From the IMG/VR virus record IMGVR_UViG_3300017605_001164, positions 1-49,893 of that record: a stretch of DNA of 49,893 bases; one strand, written 5' to 3'. This DNA is from a virus. The translations under genes were made by a program, and so were the position numbers. Below are positions 1 to 7,877 of this stretch, piece after piece. Position 1 is the stretch's first letter; each line of letters starts with the position of its first letter. Under the pieces are notes generated by a model that was given only the letters and a program-made list of their open reading frames with translations, was not told the origin of the DNA and made no database searches.

Positions 1-1662
1 CGCCTCGATCTCGATCAGTTCGTCCGGCTGGACGTAACCGCGCTTTGACACTTCATCGTCAAGCTTGACACGGTCCGTCTCAACCCAGACTTCCTCCCCC
101 TGGGGTCCGGTCGGATCGAGCGCCACCTGGCCGGGCGCGGCCGGATACGGGGAGGGGCTGACACCTTCCCCGGTGATACTCCGCAGGCCCAGGTGGGCGG
201 TCACCGCCACCACGTGGTCATTCGGCGCGGCCTGGCCGTCCTGAGAGCGCTCTCCCGCGGCCAGGTGGTGCTGCTTCAGCCGGGTCACGCCGAGCCGGTC
301 GTGGAAGACCGTCACCGGCTCCAGCGTCCCGTCAGCCACCAGAGCGTCGATGGCCTGCGCCACGCCGGGGTAGCCCGGGTTGACGTAGTCGTCCACCGCG
401 ATAGTCGCGCCCGGCGCCAGGTGCGGCGCCCAGGCCCGCACGTCCCTGGTGGCGCCTTCAAAGGTGTGATCGCCGTCGATGAACAGCAGGCCGATGCGAC
501 CGCGAAGGTTCAGATCCTGTGGGGCTGTCTCCCACTCCGCTGCGGCATCGTGGCTGAACGCCTGCACCAGGCGGATCTTGTTCGAGTAGCCCAGGCCGCG
601 GACCCAGTACCGGGCCCAGGCCCGGGCACCGGCCAGGTCGCCCATCTCGTCGCCGTAAACGTTGCCGTCCAGCTCCCAGGGGTCGATGCCCGTGACGTGC
701 GCGCCGTTGCCCTGCTGCGCTCCCCAGGCCATGATCAGCGTGGTCCGACCGTGGTAGACGCCCAGCTCAACGATCTCCTGGTCGGCCGGTACGCCCATAG
801 CCAGGTCGGCCAGGGTCAGTGCGATCTCGTTGGGCGTGACGGCCTTGACCTGCTTGAACGATGCGGGGAAGGGAAACCTGTTCATGCTCGGCTTGCTCCT
901 TTGCCGGGTCGGGGTGGCCGGGCGGCCCGGCCGGAGGGACTTGATCGTGGCGATGTCAGCCAGCCGCTGGCCGTTCTTCCACGACTCGTAAGCGGCCCGG
1001 TCCTTCTTGAACTGCCCGGACGAGTTGACCCGCTTGTACTGGTCATCGCTCTCGGCCTTCCCCGCGATCGGGTGCATGTGCTCGATCCGGATGGCCGGGA
1101 GGTGCTTGAGCGCACCGGCCCCCTCGAACAGGTCCATGATCGCGTTGTCGCAGTACATGTGATCGACCGGCGCCGGGACCATCTTGCCCAGCGCCCGGAC
1201 CGCGTCCGCCGTGATCGCCCACTCGGTGCTCAGCTTCCGGCCCTGGTATCCGTCGTCCCCATAGACCATGCCGGTGCCGAGCGCGCGCAGCTCACTCAGG
1301 TAGGTCTTGGCCCAATTAATCGTCTGGGGGAGGTGGTCATCCCCGGCGAAACCGAGCGCGAAGTACTCGGCCTCATCGGCCAGCATCACGGCGGTGGCAT
1401 TGAGCTTGGTCACCATCGGCTGCCAGCCGGGGAAGGTGACCGTCCGAATCAACGGTTCGCCAGTGTCCGGGTTATCGGTCTCGGCCACCACGTCCCGGTA
1501 GCCCTGGATCTCGGGGTCGTCCGCGTCCACAGCCAGCACCAGGTCGGCCACGTCCCAGGCGTTGGTGAAGTCCCAGGCGGAGATGACCTTCCGGATGTTG
1601 TCCGGGCGCCCGCGGGTGGGGACGATGACGGCGAGACGGTCGGACATGAGGCGGTCAGCCAC
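1..1662 (-). CDS. Glycosyltransferase-methyltransferase fusion (partial, runs off left edge)
   Basis: One uninterrupted frame of 554 codons has no stop before the window edge, so the C-terminus is missing. Residues 1-250 look like a GT-A glycosyltransferase: an N-terminal VIVPTRGRP strand, a DADD acid cluster, and GDD pairs in GFAGDDH and VYGDDG that could bind metal and nucleotide sugar. From about residue 256 a class I SAM methyltransferase of the Methyltransf_24 type follows, with ELGVYHGRTT as the SAM loop and FIDGDHTFEG as the acidic motif. The GTG start at 1662 has GGAG upstream and overlaps the stop of the preceding glycosyltransferase gene; ATG 1647 is an alternative. An in-frame ATG at 885 with GGAG upstream could start a separate methyltransferase. 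A role in decorating virion or host glycans is inferred from the pairing with a second glycosyltransferase. Confidence 0.8.
   Translation of the reverse strand, partial: MADRLMSDRLAVIVPTRGRPDNIRKVISAWDFTNAWDVADLVLAVDADDPEIQGYRDVVAETDNPDTGEPLIRTVTFPGWQPMVTKLNATAVMLADEAEYFALGFAGDDHLPQTINWAKTYLSELRALGTGMVYGDDGYQGRKLSTEWAITADAVRALGKMVPAPVDHMYCDNAIMDLFEGAGALKHLPAIRIEHMHPIAGKAESDDQYKRVNSSGQFKKDRAAYESWKNGQRLADIATIKSLRPGRPATPTRQRSKPSMNRFPFPASFKQVKAVTPNEIALTLADLAMGVPADQEIVELGVYHGRTTLIMAWGAQQGNGAHVTGIDPWELDGNVYGDEMGDLAGARAWARYWVRGLGYSNKIRLVQAFSHDAAAEWETAPQDLNLRGRIGLLFIDGDHTFEGATRDVRAWAPHLAPGATIAVDDYVNPGYPGVAQAIDALVADGTLEPVTVFHDRLGVTRLKQHHLAAGERSQDGQAAPNDHVVAVTAHLGLRSITGEGVSPSPYPAAPGQVALDPTGPQGEEVWVETDRVKLDDEVSKRGYVQPDELIEIEA
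45..62. promoter_or_regulatory. Palindromic operator-like site 1
   Basis: TTGAC-N8-GTCAA, inside the glycosyltransferase-methyltransferase gene. It belongs to the 15-copy family with dyad consensus TTGACWCTTRAGWGTCAA. Confidence 0.55.
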
Positions 1663-2335
1663 GGTCGCTCCAGGTGAAGTGCGGGTGATCGACCTGCGGG
1701 CGCTGGCCGGTGTGGATCCGGGCAGAGGTCTGCCAGCGGGATCCCTGGCCGGGCTTGCGGCTGGTCGAGTAAAGGTAGTGGTACATGATCCGGCTGACGG
1801 TCACCTCGGACTTCAGCAGACCCCCGCGGCGCAACTGGGTCACCCAGGCCCGATCCTCGGGCGCGCCCGGCCGGGTCTGCCGGAAGTCGGCCGTCTTGGC
1901 AATCTTGGTCCTCATCGGGTTGATGTGCGAGATGTCGCGCAGGTACCGATCGGGGAGGTTGATCCAGCCGCCGTGCTCCAGCGCGTGGTATGCCACCGCG
2001 GTAGGCCGGTTGTCGGAGTAGCACTGGACCTGGAAGCCAACGTAATCCGGCCAGAGGTCGAGCGCGCTCATCACCTCATCGACAAAGTACGGCGCCACCA
2101 GGTCGTCATCATCGACGAACGAGATGTAGTCGGACTCAGCCTGCTCCACCAGCCGCTGGCGGATCGCGGGGAGCGAGGGCCTGCCGTTGTTGAACCAGCC
2201 GCGGACGGTGACCCGGCCTCCCCAGGCATCGGTTTGCGGGAGCAGGCCGCCCATGAGGCTGCTGAACAGCACGCTGCGCTCGCCCAGGGTCGGCACCAGA
2301 ATGGTCCACGTTGGCGGCATGGCTGTCATGTCCAC
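1655..2335 (-). CDS. Glycosyltransferase, GT2-like
   Basis: 226 residues. The N-terminal TILVPTLGER strand and FVDDDDLVAPYF (the DXD metal and sugar-nucleotide motif, near residue 75) are typical of a family 2 GT-A glycosyltransferase. The first codon is GTG at 2335. An in-frame ATG at 2329 sits 7 nt below a TAGCTT hexamer on the coding strand and may be a leaderless start. The gene lies directly downstream of the palindromic element at 2369-2521 and overlaps the next glycosyltransferase gene by 8 bp, so the two are probably co-expressed. The sugar and acceptor cannot be read from the sequence; phage glycans on tail or capsid protein are plausible. Confidence 0.8.
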   Translation of the reverse strand: MDMTAMPPTWTILVPTLGERSVLFSSLMGGLLPQTDAWGGRVTVRGWFNNGRPSLPAIRQRLVEQAESDYISFVDDDDLVAPYFVDEVMSALDLWPDYVGFQVQCYSDNRPTAVAYHALEHGGWINLPDRYLRDISHINPMRTKIAKTADFRQTRPGAPEDRAWVTQLRRGGLLKSEVTVSRIMYHYLYSTSRKPGQGSRWQTSARIHTGQRPQVDHPHFTWSDRG

Positions 2336-2368
2336 AAAGCTACCAGATCGAGGGCGACTCAGAAACTT

Positions 2369-2521
2369 GTGATCGGACGGTCACTCTCTGGACCGAGGGG
2401 AGCTGTCGGACTTCCCTACGCGTGCGCGGGCAGGCGCGCCCCCGCCCAGATCTACAGAGAACTTTTTCCGACGTGCGTAGGGTGAGAAGGTCCGATCACT
2501 TCCCCCGGTCCAGAGAGTGAC
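2369..2521. repeat. Palindromic element E1, arms in crossed order
   Basis: Arm A (2369-2378) pairs with 2490-2499 over 10 bp. Arm B (2380-2395) pairs with 2506-2521 over 16 bp. The order is A-B-A'-B', so the two helices cross like a pseudoknot rather than nest. A third pair, 2414-2421 with 2475-2482, lies between them. The core holds CTACGCGTGC (2416) and TTTTCCGACGTGC (2464), both also found in element E2 near 31.5 kb. It fills most of the 197-bp gap between the tail-fibre gene and the glycosyltransferase gene. Confidence 0.8.
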
Positions 2522-2532
2522 GACTCAGTTAC

Positions 2533-3225
2533 TCAGGCAGCACGAGCGAGGCAGTGCAGCACGCCCGACCCCAGCGTGAGCAGGGCGTTGTTGGTGTACT
2601 GGATGGTGAAACCTGTGGTGGTCTTGCTCCCCGATTTGACCGCGAACACGTAGGGCGTGCCGATGGTCAAGGTGTTGTCCGTCAGGAAGTCCACCTCGTA
2701 GTCGGCGGTCGGTAGCGTCCGTCCCCACGAGAAGGCCAGCTCACGCGTTCCAGCGGAGATCAGCGCCACCGCGGGGATGGTCGCCGTCTTGCCCGCGAAG
2801 TACCCGGCCGGTCCGGGTGCCCCGGTGTCGCCCTTCACGCCCTGGGCACCCGTGTCACCCTTCAGACCGGTGTCGCCCTTGACCCCCTGAGAACCCTGTG
2901 GACCCGGCTCACCCTGAGGTCCCTCCTCCCCTTGCGGACCCGGCTCACCCTGCGGTCCGGGGTCGCCGGTGTTCGGGGTCATCGAGGCGATCGGGAGGTA
3001 GTTCTTGGTGAAGTTCTCCTCCAGCCACGGACCGGCAAACGTGCTGAAGTAGTCGCCCAGGTTGAACGTGAAGGCCACCTCGTGGGTGACCGGTTCGAAC
3101 GACACCTGGAGCATGACCCCGGTGTCGGTGACGACATGGGCGCCCATGTAGTCGGCCATCTCGGTGCCGTTGGTGCCGTCGTACTGCATGAAATCCGTGA
3201 TCGCGAAGTACTGCTCAGCGGGCAT
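2533..3225 (-). CDS. Minor tail protein, collagen-like fibre
   Basis: 230 residues from the ATG at 3225, which has AGGGGG upstream; a longer frame begins at 3249 but has no better ribosome site. The N-terminal ~90 residues form a unique domain that may attach to the tail. Next come about 17 Gly-X-Y triplets ([16 protein letters not shown] type) that should fold as a collagen triple helix, and then a C-terminal ~85-residue beta-rich domain that could be a trimeric tip. Collagen-like repeats are common in actinophage and other siphovirus tail fibres. It is the last structural gene before E1 and the glycosyltransferases, so it may be a substrate for them; that is a guess from position. Confidence 0.85.
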   Translation of the reverse strand: MPAEQYFAITDFMQYDGTNGTEMADYMGAHVVTDTGVMLQVSFEPVTHEVAFTFNLGDYFSTFAGPWLEENFTKNYLPIASMTPNTGDPGPQGEPGPQGEEGPQGEPGPQGSQGVKGDTGLKGDTGAQGVKGDTGAPGPAGYFAGKTATIPAVALISAGTRELAFSWGRTLPTADYEVDFLTDNTLTIGTPYVFAVKSGSKTTTGFTIQYTNNALLTLGSGVLHCLARAA

Positions 3226-3301
3226 CGCGTTCCCCCTCAAATCCGGCATCAGCCTTATCAGGCTGGCATAAGGGGAGGTGGGGAAGATATGGCCCGAATG
3301 A

Positions 3302-3991
3302 TCACCAGGTAGTGACTCCGGGATACGCGGTCACATCGCCCACGTCGTAGACCTCGATGTTGCGGTACGTCCCCGACGCACCCTGATGCGCGCCACCGCT
3401 CGCCGTGCTGGCCGCCGCATACAGCGCCACCGCACCGGACACGTCCGCGGTCGGTGTGAAGTAGATGCCGGACCCGGTCGCGTTGACCACGATGTTGGCC
3501 ACCGGTGTCGGGTACCGGAAGAACTCCCCCAGCAGGGTGGCCGGTCCAGCCCGGTAGGCCCGCAGGTCGGCGTAGCTGTTGGAGTTGCTGTTGGTCACCC
3601 CGCCATGCGTGCGCACCTCGTAGACCCGGTTCGCCACGAACGTCACCGTGTTGGTCACCAGGACCGATGCCAGGCCCGCGGTCAGGCTGGACGATCCCTG
3701 GGTCTGGCCGCGAGCCCAGATGCCGAGCCCGGCACTCTGCGAGCCGGTCGCTGCCCGGCCGATGATCATCAGTGACCCGCGGTAGGACAGCATCTGCACG
3801 ATGGCGCCGACCGAGACCGACGCTTCCTGAAGCCGCGGGACCTCGGGCACGGTGACCCCGGCGACCGTGACATCGCAGGTGCCATCGGCGTTGACCACGG
3901 TCACGATGCCGACCCGCAGGCGCAGGACGTCCTGACCGTCCTGCTTCCCCAGGAGATCCTGCTTGATCTTGCTGAGCCGCGCGGTGTCCAT
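3302..3991 (-). CDS. Minor tail / baseplate-associated protein
   Basis: 229 residues. The N-terminus ([29 protein letters not shown]) reads like the OB-fold start of phage baseplate proteins, followed by a Ser/Thr/Gly-rich beta domain such as a receptor-contacting tip would have. Its ATG overlaps the stop of the upstream gene (TGATG), so the two are translationally coupled. No catalytic motif is visible. Function is assigned from position and composition. Confidence 0.65.
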   Translation of the reverse strand: MDTARLSKIKQDLLGKQDGQDVLRLRVGIVTVVNADGTCDVTVAGVTVPEVPRLQEASVSVGAIVQMLSYRGSLMIIGRAATGSQSAGLGIWARGQTQGSSSLTAGLASVLVTNTVTFVANRVYEVRTHGGVTNSNSNSYADLRAYRAGPATLLGEFFRYPTPVANIVVNATGSGIYFTPTADVSGAVALYAAASTASGGAHQGASGTYRNIEVYDVGDVTAYPGVTTW

Positions 3992-5061
3992 CAGGAGATC
4001 TCCCGGACTTGCAAGCTGGTGTCACCGGTCAGGTCCAGGGTGACCGCGTCCACCACCAGAGTCAGCCCCCGGACGCTGACCACGTCGCCCGCGGTGATGG
4101 TCGGGTCGTAGGGGACGGTCAGGGTATAGGTGGCACCGGCGCCGACATTCTCGGCCAAGATCGTGTTCGCCGCACTCTGTGCCATGGCCACGGTAGTCAG
4201 CAGCGGTGACGAGTAGAACCGGGTGACCCGGCCGTAGGGGCTCGTTCCCGGCCCGGTCCCGGCGTAGGTCGGGGAGCCGGGGTCGGTGTCGATGGCGACC
4301 GCCTGGACCGGCGGCACACCGTCCTGGCCCTCCCCGCGGGCGACCACGACGTTGGGCGGCTTGCTGTCGTAGTTCGCCGACAGCGAGGCGAGCGACAGCG
4401 GGTAGGCCGATGTCGGGTCCACGCCGGTCGATCCGACCAGGATGTGGCCGACCCGGTCGTACCACGCGGTCCGGCTGAACCCGGAGAGCACGTCGAGCAG
4501 TTCCTCCCAGGGCCCGGTTTCGGTGTCCAGGCCGAACGTCCGTACGGCGCCCAGCTGAGATCCGGTGACGGCCACGCCGGGGTTGATACCGGTCCGGCTG
4601 ATCACCACGGCATTGATCATGTCGGCCAGGTCCTGACCGACCGCGATACTCAGCGAGGTCTCGAACCGGTAGCGGTCGACGATGCCGCTGACGTCAGCCA
4701 TCGAGACGTCGACAACACGCTGGCTGGCGGAGGTGGAGGTCTTGACCGCGGTGATCTCGTACGTCCCGTACGGGACAGTTGACACTGAACCGTCAAGCAG
4801 CTCGATCCCGAGCGTCGCCGTGATCCGGGTGCCGAACGGGGTCAGGATGTCGCCCGGCCGGGTCGGTAGCAGCGAGCTGCCCGAAAACGTCATGCGCCCG
4901 TCCCACCGGCCGTTACGGCGGGAGTCCTGGGTCAGCGAGCCGGAGACCGGCTCCAATGACACCGTCTCCCCGGCGCGGCTCGCGGTGAACGACATGAATC
5001 GCCGGTAGGCGGTCGGCGTGCTCAATGCCTCCTGGTGCCGAGCGCTTGTGAATGGATTCAC
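3991..5061 (-). CDS. Minor tail protein, DUF5047-like hub component
   Basis: 356 residues with a GTG start at 5061 that overlaps the previous stop (GTGA). The composition and the phrases LLDGSVSTVPYGTYEIT and WYDRVGHILVG resemble the DUF5047-type minor tail proteins of actinophages, which sit at the tail tip as a hub between tube and fibres. No transmembrane segment or enzyme motif is seen. An operator-like site (4779-4796) lies within the coding sequence. The family call is from memory of the pattern, not a search. Confidence 0.65.
   Translation of the reverse strand: MNPFTSARHQEALSTPTAYRRFMSFTASRAGETVSLEPVSGSLTQDSRRNGRWDGRMTFSGSSLLPTRPGDILTPFGTRITATLGIELLDGSVSTVPYGTYEITAVKTSTSASQRVVDVSMADVSGIVDRYRFETSLSIAVGQDLADMINAVVISRTGINPGVAVTGSQLGAVRTFGLDTETGPWEELLDVLSGFSRTAWYDRVGHILVGSTGVDPTSAYPLSLASLSANYDSKPPNVVVARGEGQDGVPPVQAVAIDTDPGSPTYAGTGPGTSPYGRVTRFYSSPLLTTVAMAQSAANTILAENVGAGATYTLTVPYDPTITAGDVVSVRGLTLVVDAVTLDLTGDTSLQVREIS
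4779..4796. promoter_or_regulatory. Palindromic operator-like site 2
   Basis: TTGAC-N8-GTCAA inside a minor tail gene. Confidence 0.55.
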
Positions 5062-7850
5062 AAGTACACCTCCGGGGAGTCGACGTCAGGCCAGGGCTGA
5101 CGGACCATCGAGACCTGAACGACTTTCACATCGGGCGCCGCTGGCCGGACCGTCCATCCGGCCGGAGCGAACCAGCCGGGTTTGCCGATGGCCGGGGAGT
5201 AGTAGAGCCGGTCGGACGCCAGCAGCTCCTCCAGCGCGTTGATCGCGGGCATGCCCTGCACCGCGATGGTCAGCGCCATCTCGTCCCCCTGGGCCGTGCT
5301 TGACACCGTGTGCAGGCCACCGTCCAGCGGGGTGGAGTCGGCGACCAGCTTGGGGTATGAGTCGGTGCGATCGGTGACGACCGTCATGGTGGTCGTCAGG
5401 CTGGCCAACCGGTCCAGGCCGTCGTGGTAGGTGAAGCTGGGGACCGTCGTGCTGGCGTAGTCGGTGGTCTTCAGCTCGGGCACGGGGAGTGGGCCACCGG
5501 ATATGGTGCCGTCCAGCCGGACGAAGTGGACCTCCTTGTAGACCGGGGTGTGGTCGGCGCTTCCGCTGGTCCCGGCCCCGGCCGCGCTGACCGGCGGGAT
5601 CGCCGTCGCCGTGTTCGCGCTCGTGTGATCGTGGCCCGTGGTCGGCGAGCTGCCCAGGTCCCCGGAGGATGGCGCTTCGAAAGATCCGGTGGTCGAGGTC
5701 AGCACGTTGGTCGTGTGCGCGTGCGTCGGTAGATCGTGGTCGTGGTTGGGCAGCGAATGCGTGTGCGTGGCCGAACCGCCGGTGCTGTTGACCGAGTCGG
5801 ATCCAGAGTCCCGGCAGAAGTAGCTGCGCATGTCCGGCGTCCCGTTGGTGCCGTCGCAGAGGGTCAGCAGCGGATCCAGCGAGCCGACCGCCCCGGTGTA
5901 GAGCCCGATGATCCGGGTCTGTGTCCCGCCCCCGGTGTTCCGGAGCACGCGCAACCGCCGGTGGATCGGCTCCAGGGTCGAACTCCCGGTGACCCCGGGG
6001 ATGGACGCTGCGAGGTTGCCGGTGGAGTTGGCGCCGATGTCCATCGGGTGCGTGTGCCGGGGGAGCCACCGCGGGGTGCTGGATCCGAACCCGGCCTCGG
6101 TCGAGCTGGCCGGGTTGCTCAGACCGGTAGCCGCGATCGAGTGGTCATGGGTGCCGCCGGTGTGGGTGTGCGCGTCCACCGAGTGGGCGTGTGAGTCGGC
6201 GCCCGCCGTCCCGCCGCCGTTCCCCGCGGCCGCCGCGCCGCGCAGGTAGCGCCCGGTGGCCAGAGCGTAAGTGCTCCAGCCGGACACGCTCTCGGTCGCC
6301 CAGCCAACAGCACCCGCCGGGTAGGCAGGCTGCGAGCCGGTCGACTTGATCCAGATGACGTCCAGTAGAGGTGGCGTGTTGGCTGCCGGGCTGGTGAATG
6401 CCTGAGTGTTGCCGGAGGCGAACGATGCGCTGGCCCCGGTCGCGCTGGGCCGGGTGTGCGAGTGCGGCTGGTCCGCCTGCGGCTGGCTGGCGCCGTTGAA
6501 CCGGGCAGAGGTGGTGCTGGCGTTACTCGTCCCCGTGGACCCGCCGACGGTGTGGCTGTGCGAGCCGACGGTGTGCTGGTGGAACGGCGTCGAATGGCTG
6601 TGCGACGTGGCTCCGCCGGTGGCGCTGGGCGCGCCGGTACCGGTCGCTCCCCGGGGGAAGTAGCCGTCCAGCGCGGTGACCCGGCTCCAGCCGCTAGGGA
6701 TCGTGCCGACGGTGCCCGGCCAGCCCAGGATCAGGTCGGCCGGGATCGTGCTCGGCAGTTCCACCGAGGTCGAGACGTAGCCCCAGTACCGCACCCGGTA
6801 GGTGATGTCGCAGGACAGGCTTGACACTGCACAGTCAGGACCGAGTTCGTTGTCCAGCTGCGGGATCGCCAGGTCGAGGTAGGAACCGTTGAGCCCGTCC
6901 GGGACGACAGCGATCCGCTGTGACGTGGCGCAATCCTCGCGCCAGACCTCGGCTACCACGTAGTCGTTGTCCCAGGTCTGGCCGCCCGGATTGACCCAGC
7001 TGACCCGGTACCCGCCGAACTCCGGGGTCACGGTGATCAGGGGAGGCGACGGCGGCGGCACGGTGTTGGCCAGCGTGAAACTGACCGTGGTCGTGTGCTC
7101 GAACGGGTCGCTTCCCCGGATCGTGGACCGCACGGTGAAGGTCGCCGTGTAGGCGCCGTTGGCCAGGTTGTCCGTGACCGGGACCGAGGTCGGCGCGGCC
7201 CCCATCCCCGAGGCACTGAACGCGCCGACACTCACCGACCAGTCGAGTGGGGGAAGACCGTCGTAGTCCACACCGCCCAGGTAGAGCGTTGGCTGGGTGG
7301 TGTCGGTGACCGTGCCGCCCGACTGGTTCGCCCCCGCGGCGTCGCGGACCTGTGGGGAGAAGTCAGGCCGCTCCCGGCAGTCGATGTCGACGTAGACCTC
7401 GGAGGTGCGCAGCTGGCTGGCGCCGTCGGTCCAGTTCGCATATCCGCCACCGAGGTTCAGGTCGGCCAGCGCGCCGGAAGTGGCCAGCCCGTAGGCCGAG
7501 TCCTGGAACCACGGTGTGCTCTGCTCGGTGAACGTGGTGCTGACCGGCACCGTCGCATACTCGATGTACTCCGAGGTGCCACGGCCCAGGTCGATATCCT
7601 CGCTCGTGTCGCCCGCGTCGCACCGGATCCTGACCCGGCCCCGGATCCGGTGGCGCTGGTGGTTGGCGGGCGGGGTGTGCGAGCCCAGGCGCAGCGACCA
7701 GTTGTCGCCGTTGTCGTTGATGATGTCGAACGCGATGTAGGTCGAGTCGGAGTTGTCCGAGGTGACCCCGTGCAGCGTCCCGGACGGGGTCGCGACTCCA
7801 GCCCCGGCGTCGTTGGTCGATACCGGGCGGAGCACGTCAGTCTGTGACAC
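5058..7850 (-). CDS. Large tail fibre with three tail-collar-like domains (candidate receptor binder)
   Basis: 930 residues, GTG start. Residues 1-230 share phrases with the minor tail gene at 11231 (TLHGVTSD-NDSTY and PQV-D-GA...PTL...DGLP), so the two are paralogous there. A fibronectin-like stretch (PPSPPLITVTPEFGGYRVSWVNPGG) follows. Then three successive Gly- and His-rich modules appear, each with Phage_Collar-type features: a WxxxxGxVPSGW or DGTNGTPDMR phrase, then alternating His motifs such as HSHSTPFHQH and THTHSLPNHDHD. In known collars such HxH motifs bind metal in the trimer core. The C-terminal ~150 residues are a separate domain. Most likely this is an adhesion fibre. Operator-like site 3 is inside. 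Confidence 0.8.
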   Translation of the reverse strand: MSQTDVLRPVSTNDAGAGVATPSGTLHGVTSDNSDSTYIAFDIINDNGDNWSLRLGSHTPPANHQRHRIRGRVRIRCDAGDTSEDIDLGRGTSEYIEYATVPVSTTFTEQSTPWFQDSAYGLATSGALADLNLGGGYANWTDGASQLRTSEVYVDIDCRERPDFSPQVRDAAGANQSGGTVTDTTQPTLYLGGVDYDGLPPLDWSVSVGAFSASGMGAAPTSVPVTDNLANGAYTATFTVRSTIRGSDPFEHTTTVSFTLANTVPPPSPPLITVTPEFGGYRVSWVNPGGQTWDNDYVVAEVWREDCATSQRIAVVPDGLNGSYLDLAIPQLDNELGPDCAVSSLSCDITYRVRYWGYVSTSVELPSTIPADLILGWPGTVGTIPSGWSRVTALDGYFPRGATGTGAPSATGGATSHSHSTPFHQHTVGSHSHTVGGSTGTSNASTTSARFNGASQPQADQPHSHTRPSATGASASFASGNTQAFTSPAANTPPLLDVIWIKSTGSQPAYPAGAVGWATESVSGWSTYALATGRYLRGAAAAGNGGGTAGADSHAHSVDAHTHTGGTHDHSIAATGLSNPASSTEAGFGSSTPRWLPRHTHPMDIGANSTGNLAASIPGVTGSSTLEPIHRRLRVLRNTGGGTQTRIIGLYTGAVGSLDPLLTLCDGTNGTPDMRSYFCRDSGSDSVNSTGGSATHTHSLPNHDHDLPTHAHTTNVLTSTTGSFEAPSSGDLGSSPTTGHDHTSANTATAIPPVSAAGAGTSGSADHTPVYKEVHFVRLDGTISGGPLPVPELKTTDYASTTVPSFTYHDGLDRLASLTTTMTVVTDRTDSYPKLVADSTPLDGGLHTVSSTAQGDEMALTIAVQGMPAINALEELLASDRLYYSPAIGKPGWFAPAGWTVRPAAPDVKVVQVSMVRQPWPDVDSPEVYL
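6821..6838. promoter_or_regulatory. Palindromic operator-like site 3
   Basis: TTGAC-N8-GTCAG inside the collar-fibre gene. Confidence 0.5.
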
Positions 7851-7877
7851 AGGACCCCCTCATTACAGGCACGACTG

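Noticed and set aside
193-1677. A 494-codon plus-strand open frame
   Set aside because: It is very rich in Arg, Gly, Val and His and mirrors the minus-strand glycosyltransferase-methyltransferase frame, whose domains are recognisable. Long antisense frames of this kind are common in GC-rich DNA.
2533-3225. Host collagen-like surface protein
   Set aside because: No signal peptide or wall anchor, and it sits at the end of the tail operon, so a tail fibre is more likely.
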